Positions 44,541 to 54,194 of a DNA stretch of 64,000 nucleotides are shown one piece after another (position 1 is the stretch's first letter; the number at the start of each line of letters is the position of its first letter). Position numbers and translations under genes: made by a program. The notes beneath the pieces were generated by a model. The model saw nothing but the letters and a program-made list of their open reading frames with translations. It was not told the origin of the DNA and did no database searches. The stretch is from Trachythela sp. YZ-2020 (Eukaryota; Cnidaria; Anthozoa; Malacalcyonacea; Clavulariidae), in assembly GCA_016169945.1 (NCBI GenBank), contig JADLSH010000187.1, positions 1 to 64,000 of the forward strand. Reading direction: 5' to 3'.

Positions 44541-45424
44541 GAAAAATTCGACATGGAGCTCCCCTATATTTTTTATATGCTCATATTGGCGCATGCTCAG
44601 AAAGCACAAATGAAAAATTCGTGCATATGCTCATATTTGCGCATGCTCAGAACGCACAAATGAAAAATTCGTGCATATGCTCATATTGGCGCATGCTCAG
44701 AACGCACAAATGAAAAATTCGTGCATATGCTCATATTGGCGCATGCTCAGAACGCACAAATGAAAAATTCGTGCATATGCTCATATTGGCGCATGCTCAG
44801 AACGCACAAATGAAAAATTCGTGCATATGCTCATATTGGCGCATGCTCAGAACGCACAAATGAAAAATTCGTGCATATGCTCATATTGGCGCATGCTCAG
44901 AACGCACAAATGAAAAATTCGTGCATATGCTCATATTGGCGCATGCTCAGAACGCACAAATGAAAAATTCGACATGGAGCTCACCTATATTTGCATATGC
45001 TCATATTGGCGCATGCTCAGAACGCACAAATGAAAATTCGTGCATATGCTCATATTGGCGCATGCTCAGAACGCACAAATGAAAAATTCGTGCATATGCT
45101 CATATTGGCGCATGCTCAGAACGCACAAATGAAAAATTCTACATGGACTCCGCTGAATTAGCATATACTCATATTGGCGCATGCTCAGAACGCACAAATG
45201 AAAAATTCGTGCATATGCTCATATTGGCGCATGCTCAGAACGCACAAATGAAAAATTCGTGCATATGCTCATATTGGCGCATGCTCAGAACGCACAAATG
45301 AAAAATTCGTGCATATGCTCATATTGGCGCATGCTCAGAACGCACAAATGAAAAATTCGTGCATATGCTCATATTGGCGCATGCTCAGAACGCACAAATG
45401 AAAAATTCGTGCATATGCTCATCT
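44541..45424 (+). repeat. Family A, divergent right edge
   Basis: Near its right end the 50-bp array becomes more variable and full-length linkers reappear. There is ACATGGAGCTCCCC followed by a T-rich stretch at about 44550-44575, ACATGGAGCTCACC at about 44971, and a strongly altered linker, ACATGGACTCCGCTGAATTA, at 45140-45159. Single changes such as CATGTTCAGAACGAAC (44522) and CAGAAAGCAC (44597) also appear only here. More divergent monomers at an array edge are expected for satellites, because unequal exchange homogenises the centre more than the margins. Confidence 0.8.
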
Positions 45425-45436
45425 TGAGCGTATGCA
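45410..45436. repeat. Hairpin at the inversion junction between families A and B
   Basis: GCATATGCTCA (45411-45421), a 3-nt spacer TCT, then TGAGCGTATGC (45425-45435) form an inverted repeat that matches at 10 of 11 positions. A further T-A pair at 45410/45436 extends it. The left arm belongs to the last 50-bp monomer and the right arm to the first 90-bp monomer, so the switch of orientation lies exactly in the spacer. A chance joint need not be palindromic. The shared TGCTCA element of both families could supply the symmetry. Confidence 0.85.
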
Positions 45437-47496
45437 AGTATATAGGGGCGCCCCATGTTCGAATTTCTCATTTGTGCGTTGTGAGCATGCGCAAATATGA
45501 GCATGTATATTTTGTGAGCATATGCAAGTATATAGGGGCGCTCCATGTTCGAATTTCTCATTTGTGCGTTGTGAGCATGCGCAAATATGAGCATGTATAT
45601 TTTGTGAGCATATGCAAGTATATAGGGGCGCCACATGTTCGAATTTCTCATTTGTGCGTTGTGAGCATGCGCAAATATGAGCATGTATATTTTGTGAGCA
45701 TATGCAAGTATATAGGGGCGCCCCATGTTCGAATTTCTCATTTGTGCGTTGTGAGCACGTGCAAATATGAGCATGTACATTTTGCGAGCATCTGCAAGTG
45801 TATTGGAGCTCCCAATGTTCGAATTTCTCATTTGTGCTTTGTTAGCATGCGCAAATATGAGCATGTATATCTTGTGAGCATATTCAAGTATATATGTGCG
45901 CCCCATGTTCAAATTCCAATTTGTGCGTTGTGAGTATGCGCAAATATGAGCAGGTATATTTTGTGAGCATATTCAAGTATATAGGAGCGCCCCATGTTCG
46001 AATTTCCCATTTATGCGTTGTGAGTATGCGCAAATATGAGCAGTTATATTTTCTGAGCATATGCAAGTATATAGGGGCGCCCCATATTCGAAATTCTCAT
46101 TTGTGCGTTGTGAGCATGCGCTAATATGAGCATGTATATCTTGTGAGCATATTAAAGTATATAGGTGCGACCCATGTTCGAATTTCCCAATTGTGCGTTG
46201 TGAGTATGCGCAAATATGAGCATGTATATCTTGTGAGCATATTCAAGTAAATAGGTGCGCCCCATGTTCGAATTTCCCATTTGTGCGTTGTGAGTATGCG
46301 CAAATATGAGCATGTACATTTTGTGAGCATATTCAAGTATATAGCCCCATGTTCGAATTTCTCATTTGTGCGTTGTGAGCATGCGCAAATATGAGCATGT
46401 ATATCTTGTGAGCATATTAAAGTATATAGGTGCGCCCCATGTTCGAATTTCCCAATTGTGCGTTGTGAGTATGCGCAAATATGAGCATGTATATCTTGTG
46501 AGCATATTCAAGTAACTAGGTGCGCCCCATGTTCGAATTTCCCATTTGTGCGTTGTGAGTATGCGCAAATATGAGCATGTATATTTTGTGAGTATATGCA
46601 AGTATATAGGGGCGCCCCATATTCGTATTTCTCATTTGTGCGTTGTGAGCATGCACAAATATGAGCATGTATATTTTGCGAGCATATGCAAATATATAGG
46701 GGCGCCCCATATTCGAATTTCTTATTTGTGCGTTGTGAGCATGCGCAAATATGAGCATGTATATCTTGTGAGCATATTCAAGTATATAGGAGCGCCCCAT
46801 GTTCGAATTTCCCATTTATGCGTTGTGAGTATGCGCAAATATGAGCATGTATATTTTGTGAGCATATGCAAGTATAAAGGGCCGCCCCATATTCGAAATT
46901 CTCATTTGTGCGTTGTGAGCATGCGCAATTATGAGCATGTACATTTTGTTAGCATATTCAAGTATATAGGGGCGACCCATGTTCGAATTTCTCATTTGTG
47001 CGTTGTGAACATGCGCAAATATGAGCATGTATATCTTGTGAGCATATTCAAGTATATAGGTGCGCCCCATGTTCGAATTTCCCAATTGTGCGTTGTGAGT
47101 ATGCGCAAATATGAGCATGTATATCTTGTGAGCATATTCAAGTATATAGGGCGCCCCATGTTCGAATTTCCCATTTGTGCGTTGTGAGTATGCGCAAATA
47201 TGAGCATGTATATCTTGTGAGCATATTCAAGTACATAGGTGCGCCCCATGTTCGAATTTCCCAATTGTGCGTTGTGAGTATGCGCAAATATGAGCATGTA
47301 TATCTTGTGAGCATATTCAAGTAAATAGGTGCGCCCCATGTTCGAATTTCCCATTAGTGCGTTGTGAGTATGCGCAAATATGAGCATGTATATCTTGTGA
47401 GCATATTCAAGTAAATAGGCGCGCCCCATGTTCGAATTTCCCATTAGTGCGTTGTGAGTATGCGCAATTATGAGCATGTATATTTTGTGAGCATAT

Positions 47497-48841
47497 TCAA
47501 GTATATAGCCCCATGTTCGAATTTCTCATTTGTGCGTTGTGAGCATGCGCAAATATGAGCATGTATATCTTGTGAGCATATTCAAGTACATAGGTGCGCC
47601 CCATGTTCGAATTTCCCAATTGTGCGTTGTGAGTATGCGCAAATATGAGCATGTATATCTTGTGAGCATATTCAAGTAAATAGGTGCGCCCCATGTTCGA
47701 ATTTCCCATTAGTGCGTTGTGAGTATGCGCAAATATGAGCATGTATATTTTGCGAGCATATGCAAGTATATAGGGGCGCCCCATGTTCGAATTTCTCATT
47801 TGTGCGTTGTGAGCATGCGCAAATATGAGCATGTATATTTTGTGAGCATATGCAAGTATATAGGGGCACATCATGTTCGAATTTCTCAATTGTACCTTGT
47901 GAGCATGCGCAAATATGAGCATGTATATCTTGTGAGCATATGCAAGTATATAGGGGCGACCCATGTTCGAATTTCTCATTTGTGCGTTGTGAGTATGCGC
48001 AAATATGAGCATGTATATTTTGTGAGCATATGCAAGTATATAGGGGCGCCCCATGTTCGAATTTCTCATTTGTGCGTTGTGAGCATGCGCAAATATGAGC
48101 ATGTATATTTTGCGAGCATATGCAAATATATAGGCGCGCCCCATATTCGAATTTCTTATTTGTGCGTTGTGAGCATGCGCAAATATGAGCATGTATATCT
48201 TGTGAGTATATTCAAGTATATAGGTGCGCCCCATGTTCGAATTTCCCAATTGTGCGTTGTGAGTATGCGCAAATATGAGCATGTATATCTTGTAAGCATA
48301 TTCAAGTAAATAGGTGCGCCCCATGTTCGAATTTCCCATTTGTGCGTTGTGACTATGCGCAAATATGAGCATGTATATTTTGTGAGTATATACAAGTATA
48401 TAGGGGCGCCCCATATTCGAATTTCTCATTTGTGCGTTGTGAGCATGCGCAAATATGAGCATGTATATCTTGTGAGCATATTCAAGTATATAGGTGCGCC
48501 CCATGTTCGAATTTCCCAATTGTGCGTTGTGAGTATGCGCAAATATGAGCATGTATATCTTGTGAGCATATTCAAGTATATAGGTGCGCCCCATGTTCGA
48601 ATTTCCCATTTGTGCGTTGTGAGTATGCGCAAATATGAGCATGTATATTTTGTGAGCATATGCAAGTATATAGGAGCGCCCCTTATTCGAAATTCTCATT
48701 TGTGCGTTGTGAGCATGCGCAAATATGAGCATGTATATTTTGCGAGCATATGCAAGTATATAGGGGCGCCCCATATTCGAATTTCTCATTTGTGCGTTGT
48801 GAGCATGCGCAATTATGAGCATGTACATTTTGTGAGCATAT
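47497..48841 (-). repeat. Higher-order repeat of family B, about 1,345 bp, copy 1
   Basis: A run of about 15 monomers whose variant order matches the run that begins at 48842. Markers on the plus strand are a 5-bp-shortened monomer (TATAGCCCCATG) at 47505 repeating at 48850, and the private CAATTGTACCTTGTG at 47887 repeating at 49232. Both intervals are 1,345 bp, which equals 15 x 90 minus the 5-bp deletion. Translated frames show the same succession of variant 30-residue repeats, including HAHKVQLRNSNM and NMGRAYIFAYARK, in the same relative order. Confidence 0.8.
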
Positions 48842-50186
48842 TCAAGTATATAGCCCCATGTTCGAATTTCTCATTTGTGCGTTGTGAGCATGCGCAAATA
48901 TGAGCATGTATATCTTGTGAGCATATTCAAGTACATAGGTGCGCCCCATGTTCGAATTTCCCAATTGTGCGTTGTGAGTATGCGCAAATATGAGCATGTA
49001 TATCTTGTGAGCATATTCAAGTAAATAGGTGCGCCCCATGTTCGAATTTCCCATTTGTGCGTTGTGAGTATGCGCAAATATGAGCATGTATATTTTGTGA
49101 GCATATGCAAATATATAGGGGCGCCCCATATTCGAATTTCTCATTTGTGCGTTGTGAGCATGCACAAATATGAGCATGTATATTTTGTGAGCATATGCAA
49201 GTATATAGGGGCGCCCCATGTTCGAATTTCTCAATTGTACCTTGTGAGCATGCGCAAATATGAGCATGTATATCTTGTGAGCATATGCAAGTATATAGGG
49301 GCGCCCCATGTTCGAATTTCTCATTTGTGCGTTGTGAGCATGCGCAAATATGAGCATGTATATTTTGTGAGCATATGCAAGTATATAGGGGCGCCCCATG
49401 TTCGAATTTCTCATTTGTGCGTTGTGAGCATGCACAAATATGAGCATATATATTTTGCGAGCATATGCAAATATATAGGCGCGCCCCATATTCGAATTTC
49501 TTATTTGTGCGTTGTGAGCATACGCAAATATGAGCATGTATATCTTGTGAGCATATTCAAGTATATAGGTGCGTCCCATGTTCGAATTTCCCAATTGTGC
49601 GTTGTGAGTATGCGCAAATATGAGCATGTATATCTTGTGAGCATATTCAAGTATATAGGTGCGCCCCATGTTCGAATTTCCCATTTGTGCGTTGTGAGTA
49701 TGCGCAAATATGAGCATGTATATTTTGTGAGCATATGCAAGTATATAGGGCGCCCCATATTCGAATTTCTCATTTGTGCGTTGTGAGCATGCGCAAATAT
49801 GAGCATGTATATTTTGTGAGCATATGCAAATATATAGGGGCGCCCCATATTCGAATTTCTCATTTGTGCGTTGTGAGCATGCACAAATATGAGCATGTAT
49901 ATTTTGTGAGCATATTCAAGTATATAGGAGCGCCCCATGTTCGAATTTCCCATTTATGCGTTGTGAGCATGCGCAAATATGAGCATGTATATTTTGTGAG
50001 CATATGCAAGTATATAGGGGCGCCCCATATTCGAATTTCTCATTTGTGCGTTGTGAGCATGCGCAAATATGAGCATGTATATTTTGTGAGCATATTCAAG
50101 TATATAGGGGCGCCCCATGTTCGAATTTCTCATTTGTGCGTTGTGAGCATGCGCAAATATGAGCATGTATATTTTGTGAGCATATT
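48842..50186 (-). repeat. Higher-order repeat of family B, copy 2
   Basis: Parallels 47497-48841 at an offset of 1,345 bp. The shared marker order (shortened monomer, then CATTTGTG types, then the CAATTGTACC variant, then the TTATTTGTG variant at about 49500, parallel to 48155) is clear over the first two thirds. The right end drifts into a different variant order, so its boundary is approximate. Confidence 0.6.
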
Positions 50187-50783
50187 CAAGTATATAGGTG
50201 CGCCCCATGTTCGAATTTCCCATTTGTGCGTTGTGAGTATGCGCAAATATGAGCATGTATATTTTGTGAGCATATGCAAGTATATAGGAGCGCCCCATAT
50301 TCGAAATTCTCATTTGTGCGTTGTGAGCATGCGCAAATATGAGCATGTATATTTTTTGCGAGCATATGCAAGTATATAGGGACGCCCCATATTCGAATTT
50401 CTCATTTGTGCGTTGTGAGCATGCGCAATTATGAGCATGTAGATTTTGTGAGCATATTCAAATATATAGGGCGCCCCATGTTCGAATTTCTCATTTGTGC
50501 GTTGTGAGCATGCGCAAATATGAGCATGTATATCTTGTGAGCATATTCAAGTATATAGGTGCGCCCCATGTTCGAATTTCCCAATTGTGCGTTGTGAGTA
50601 TGCGCAAATATGGGCATGTATATCTTGTGAGCATATTCAAGTAAATAGGTGCGCCCCATGTTCCAATTTCCCATTTGTGCGTTGTGAGTATGCGCAAATA
50701 TGAGCATGTATATTTTGTGAGTATATGCAAGTATATAGGGGCGCCCCATATTCGTATTTCTCATTTGTGCGTTGTGAACATGC

Positions 50784-50787
50784 ACAA
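50784..50787. repeat. Target-site duplication (ACAA), left copy
   Basis: ACAA stands immediately before the foreign sequence and is repeated at its other end. Removing the insert plus one copy restores a normal 90-bp monomer reading ATGCACAAATATGAGCA, which supports this as the duplicated target. Confidence 0.75.
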
Positions 50788-50814
50788 GTAGTAGTAAAAA
50801 AGTAGTAGTAAAAC
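50788..50814 (-). repeat. LINE 3' tail, TAC-triplet microsatellite
   Basis: On the minus strand the tail reads TTTTACTACTAC, a T run, and again TTTACTACTAC, directly adjoining the target duplication. Some LINE families end in a short tandem repeat rather than pure poly(A), and this is consistent with that. Confidence 0.7.
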
Positions 50815-50820
50815 TTTATT
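50815..50820 (-). promoter_or_regulatory. Poly(A) signal AATAAA of the LINE
   Basis: TTTATT on the plus strand reads AATAAA on the minus strand, immediately upstream of the simple-repeat tail, as expected for the 3' end of a LINE transcript. Confidence 0.7.
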
Positions 50821-50826
50821 TAAAAT

Positions 50827-50876
50827 CACACGCTAGCCTCGTCAACTTTAAAGTTGGTTTCCACGAGGGGCGTGTG
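50827..50876 (-). other. LINE 3' UTR stem-loop
   Basis: Nested complementary segments: CACACG (50827-50832) with CGTGTG (50871-50876), CCTCGT (50837-50842) with ACGAGG (50863-50868), and an inner 14-bp perfect palindrome CAACTTTAAAGTTG (50843-50856). In some LINEs a 3' stem-loop is recognised by the element's own reverse transcriptase. That role is inferred here from position and structure only. Confidence 0.75.
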
Positions 50877-51048
50877 AATAACATATTTAAGAACATAATA
50901 TTATACAATTATATACATTACATACATATTATATAGTACAATGAACCACATCTACGATACGCTATACTGAACACAAGTATGACAAATAAGGCATGCATAA
51001 ATTTAAAAATTGAATTACAAAAGAATAGAATTTAATTTAGAAAAAAAT

Positions 51049-51714
51049 TTAGGAGGTATGAGCACGAATTCCGTTTTTGAATATTGTCAATGTATCCGAA
51101 TTACGCACATCTGCAGGTAGAGAATTCCAAACTCTAGCTCCATCGTATGAGAAACTTTTCTTTAACTTTTCAGTTTTTGGTTGAGGCAACTGCAGCGAGG
51201 CAGAAGAGCCCCTGAGGTCGTATTGAGTAATATTTCTCTTTTGTTCAAACAGTTCCGCAAGCGAGCTCGGAGCCAGGTTATTTAAAACCTTGTACATTGT
51301 TTTTGCTTTGGACTTGGCTCGTCGAGTCTCAAGAGTTTCCCATCCTAACGCTTTTATTGCTTCTGGTCCAGAAATATCATTTCCAAAGTTCATTATGACT
51401 CTAGCAGCTCTATTTTGGAGTTTTTGAAGCCTGTTTGAAAGTCCGACACCCAAGGTATCCCATACCTCACTGCAATAATCAAAATGAGGATTAATTAAGG
51501 CATTGTAGATAGAAATCAAAGTGTCTCGATCAACGAAATCACGAATTTTCCTGATAGCTCCTATTCCCGAGGTAACTTTTTTAGCAGCTTTATCAATGTG
51601 TCTATTCCAAGATAATTTATCATCAAGTTCTACTCTAAGTACGGTAGCGTTACAGACTTGTTTAAATTTTTTATGATTAATTTTGAGATCTGGCTGTGTA
51701 ACAAGGTTGTTTAA
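51049..51714 (-). pseudogene. C-terminal reverse-transcriptase fragment of a LINE
   Basis: About 221 residues remain, ending at a stop just before 51049. The open frame continues upstream into the satellite to an ATG at 51750, but those first 12 residues are satellite-encoded and not part of the original protein. Recognisable pieces, numbered from that ATG, are VLRVELDDKLSWNRHI (residues 37-52, the LGV-x-LD-x-L-x-W region after the palm domain), YNALINPHFDYCSEVW (82-97), LQKLQNRAARVIMNF (108-122) and SFSYDGARVWNSLP (199-212). These are typical of the thumb and C-terminal region of jockey/CR1/L2-like LINE ORF2 proteins. The catalytic F/Y-x-DD motif and the endonuclease would lie upstream and are missing through 5' truncation, so the copy cannot be active. 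No internal stop or frameshift is seen, which suggests a fairly recent insertion. Confidence 0.9.
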
Positions 51715-51717
51715 CAA
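51714..51717. repeat. Target-site duplication (ACAA), right copy
   Basis: Second copy of ACAA at the 5' end of the LINE fragment; the 90-bp monomer resumes from here in the correct phase (ACAAATATGAGCAAG). Confidence 0.75.
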
Positions 51718-54194
51718 ATATGAGCAAGTATATTTTGCGAGCATATGCAAATATATAGGGGCGCCCCATATTCGAATTTCTTATTTGTGCGTTGTGAGCA
51801 TGCACAAATATGAGCATGTATATTTTGTGAGCATATTCAAGTATATAGGGGCGCCCCATGTTCGAATTTCTCAATTATACCTTGTGAGCATGCGCAAATA
51901 TGAGCATGTATATCTTGTGAGCATATTCAAGTATATAGGTGCGCCCCATGTTCGAATTTCCCATTTGTGCGTTGTGAGTATGCGCAAATATGAGCATGTA
52001 TATTTTGTGAGCATATGCAAGTATACAGGGGCGCCCCATGTTCGAATTTCTCATTTGTGCGCTGTGAGCATGCGCAAATATGAGCATGTACATTTTGTGA
52101 GCATATTCAAGTATATAGGGGCGCCCCATGTTCGAATTTCCCATTTATGCGTTGTGAGTATGCGCAAATATGAGCATGTATATTTTGTGAGCATATGCAA
52201 GTATATAGGGGAGCCCCATATTCGAAATTCTCATTTGTGCGTTGTGAGCATGCGCAAATATGAGCATGTATATTTTGCGAGCATATGCAAGTATATAGGG
52301 ACGCCCCATATTCGAATTTCTCATTTGTGCGTTGTGAGCATGCGCAAATATGAGCATGTAAATTTTGTGAGCATATTCAAATATATAGGGGCACCCCATG
52401 TTCGAATTTCTCATTTTTGCGTTGTGAGCATGCGCAAATATGAGCATGTATATTTTGTGAGCATATTCAAGTATATAGGTGCGCCCCATGTTCGAATTTC
52501 CCATTTGTGCGTTGTGAGTATGCGCAAATATGAGCATGTATATTTTGTGAGCATATGCAAGTATATAGGGGCGCCCCATATTCGAATTTCTCATTTGTGC
52601 GTTGTGAGCATGCACAAATATGAGCATGTATACTTTTTGAGCATATGCAAGTATATAGGGGCGCCCCATATTCGAATTTCTCATTTGTGCGTAGTGAGCA
52701 TGCGCAAATATGGGCATGTATATTTGTGAGCATATTCAAGTATATGGGGGCGCCGTATATTCGAATTTCTCATTTGTGCGTTGTGAGCATGCGCAAATAT
52801 GATCATGAGCTTGTATATTTGTGAGCATATCCAAATATATAGGGGCGCCCCATGTCCGAATTTCTCATTTGTGCGTTGTGAGCATGCGCAAATAAGAGCA
52901 TGTATATTTTGTGAGCACATGTAAGTATATGGGGGCGCCCCATGTCTGAATTTCTCATTTGTGCGTTGTGAGCATGCGCAAATATGAGCATGTATATTCT
53001 GTGAGCATATTCAAGTATATAAGGGCGCCCCATATTCGAATTTCTCATTTGTGCGTTGTGAGCATGCACAAATATGAGCATGTATATTTTGTGAGCATAT
53101 GCAAGTATATAGGGGCGCCACATATTCGAATTTCTCATTTGTGCGTTGTGAGCATGCGCAAATATGAGCATGTATATTTTGCGAGCATATGCAAGTATAT
53201 AGGGGCGCCCCATATTCGAATTTCTCATTTGTGCGTTGTGAGCATGCGCAAATATGAGCATGTACATTTTGTGAGCATATTCAAGTATATAGGGACGCCC
53301 CATTTTCGAATTTCTCATTTGTGCGTTGTGAGCATGCGCAAATATGAGCATATATATTTGGCGTGCATACGCAAGTATGTAGGGGCGCCCCATGTTCGAA
53401 TTTCTCATTTATGCGTTTTGAGCATGCGCAAATATGAGCATGTATATTTTGTGAGCATATGCAAGTTTATAAGGCGCGCCATATTCGAATTTCTCATTTG
53501 TGCTTTGTGAGCATGCGCAAATATGAGCATGTATATTTTGTGAGCATATGCAAGTATATAGGGCGCCCCATATTCGAATTTCTCATTTGTGCGTTGTGAA
53601 CATGCGCAAACATGATCATGAGCATGTATGTTTGTGAGCATATTCAAGTATATAGGGGCGCCCCATGTTCGAATTTCTCATTTGTGCGTTGTGAGCATGC
53701 GCAAATATGAGCATGTATATTTTGTGAGCATATGCAAGTATATAGGGGCACATCATGTTCGAATTTCTCAATTGTACCTTGTGAGCATGCGCAAATATGA
53801 GCATGTATATCTTGTGAGCATATTCAAGTATATAGGTGCGCCCCATGTTCGAATTTCCCATTTGTGCGTTGTGAGTATGCGCAAATATGAGCATGTATAT
53901 TTTGTCAGCATATGCAAGTATATAGGGGCGCCCCAAATTCGAAATTCTCATTTGTGCGTTGTGAGCATGCGCAAATATGAGCATGTATATATTGCGAGCA
54001 TATTCAAGTATATAGGGACGCCCCATATTCGAATTTCTCATTTGTGCGTGGTGAGCATGCGCAATTATGAGCATGTACATTTTGTGAGCATATTCAAGTA
54101 TATAGGGGCGCCCCATGTTCTAATTTCTCATTTGTGCGTTGTGAGCATTCGCAAATATGAGCATGTATATCTTGTGAGCATATTCAAGTATCTA
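51718..54194 (-). repeat. 90-bp satellite array (family B), right segment
   Basis: About 27 further monomers in the same orientation and phase as the left segment. Between 52720 and 53000 the copies are more divergent, with TGATCATGAGCTTG insertions (also near 53612), GCCGTATATTCG and CATGTCCG/CATGTCTG variants. The CAATTATACCTTG and CAATTGTACCTTG variants recur at 51872 and 53769. The array ends at TATCTA where the next element begins. Confidence 0.93.

Larger units (their letters stand above)
1..45424 (+). repeat. 50-bp satellite array (family A)
   Basis: Head-to-tail array with a basic period of exactly 50 bp. The consensus begins TGCATATGCTCATATTGG, continues CGCATGCTCAGAACG and ends CACAAATGAAAAATTCG. 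Copies are nearly identical; most differences are single substitutions, 1-bp indels, small deletions in the CATATTGGCGCATGC part, or an extra linker of up to 20 bp after the TTCG end. All copies I read have the same orientation. The monomer is about 42% GC with three CpGs. Internally it looks like a partial duplication, because a TGCTCA core occurs twice, 19 bp apart. Short open frames through it start at GTG and stop at the TGA of AAATGAAAAA, so I treat it as non-coding satellite DNA. The array runs off the left edge, so its full length is unknown. Confidence 0.97.
45425..50787 (-). repeat. 90-bp satellite array (family B), left segment
   Basis: Period 90 bp, about 60 copies, oriented opposite to family A. 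On the minus strand the monomer includes ACATGGGGCGCCCCTATATA, then CTTGCATATGCTCACAAAA, TATACATGCTCATATTTG, CGCATGCTCACAACG and CACAAATGAGAAATTCGA. These blocks align in order with the 70-bp form of family A, so the two are one superfamily. Copy variants are of two main types on the plus strand: CATATGCAAG with TTTCTCATTTG, and CATATTCAAG with TTTCCCA. Identity between copies is clearly lower than in family A. The monomer has no stop codon in one frame of each strand, so it produces long but artefactual open frames. Confidence 0.95.
50788..51713 (-). mobile_element. 5'-truncated non-LTR retrotransposon (LINE) fragment
   Basis: A 926-bp insert interrupts one 90-bp monomer. Read on the minus strand it contains, in order, the C-terminal part of a reverse-transcriptase ORF, a 3' untranslated region with a stem-loop, an AATAAA signal, and a tail made of T runs and TAC triplets. 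ACAA flanks it on both sides. A 5' truncation with an intact 3' end is the usual product of target-primed reverse transcription. The protein end resembles jockey/CR1/L2-type LINEs of invertebrates; I cannot place it in a clade from this fragment. It carries no satellite repeats inside and lies in a single monomer, so it inserted after the local array had formed. Confidence 0.92.

Noticed and set aside
1..45424. CRISPR array
   Set aside because: The units are contiguous, near-identical 50-bp repeats without unique spacers; linkers are truncated forms of one sequence and there are no cas genes.
47497..48828. 443-codon minus-strand open frame in family B as a repeat-protein gene
   Set aside because: The 90-bp period is divisible by three and the monomer lacks stops on both strands, so overlapping antisense frames are equally open. 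It ends at a 5-bp-deleted monomer, and I see no bias towards one strand or frame.
51683..52729. 348-codon plus-strand open frame starting in the LINE fragment
   Set aside because: It is the antisense of the LINE end joined to satellite B and has the same cause as the other family B frames.
1..54194. CENP-B-box-like motif in the satellites
   Set aside because: TTCG is present in each monomer, but the following TTCGnnnnAnnCGGG pattern is not met in the family A or family B consensus.
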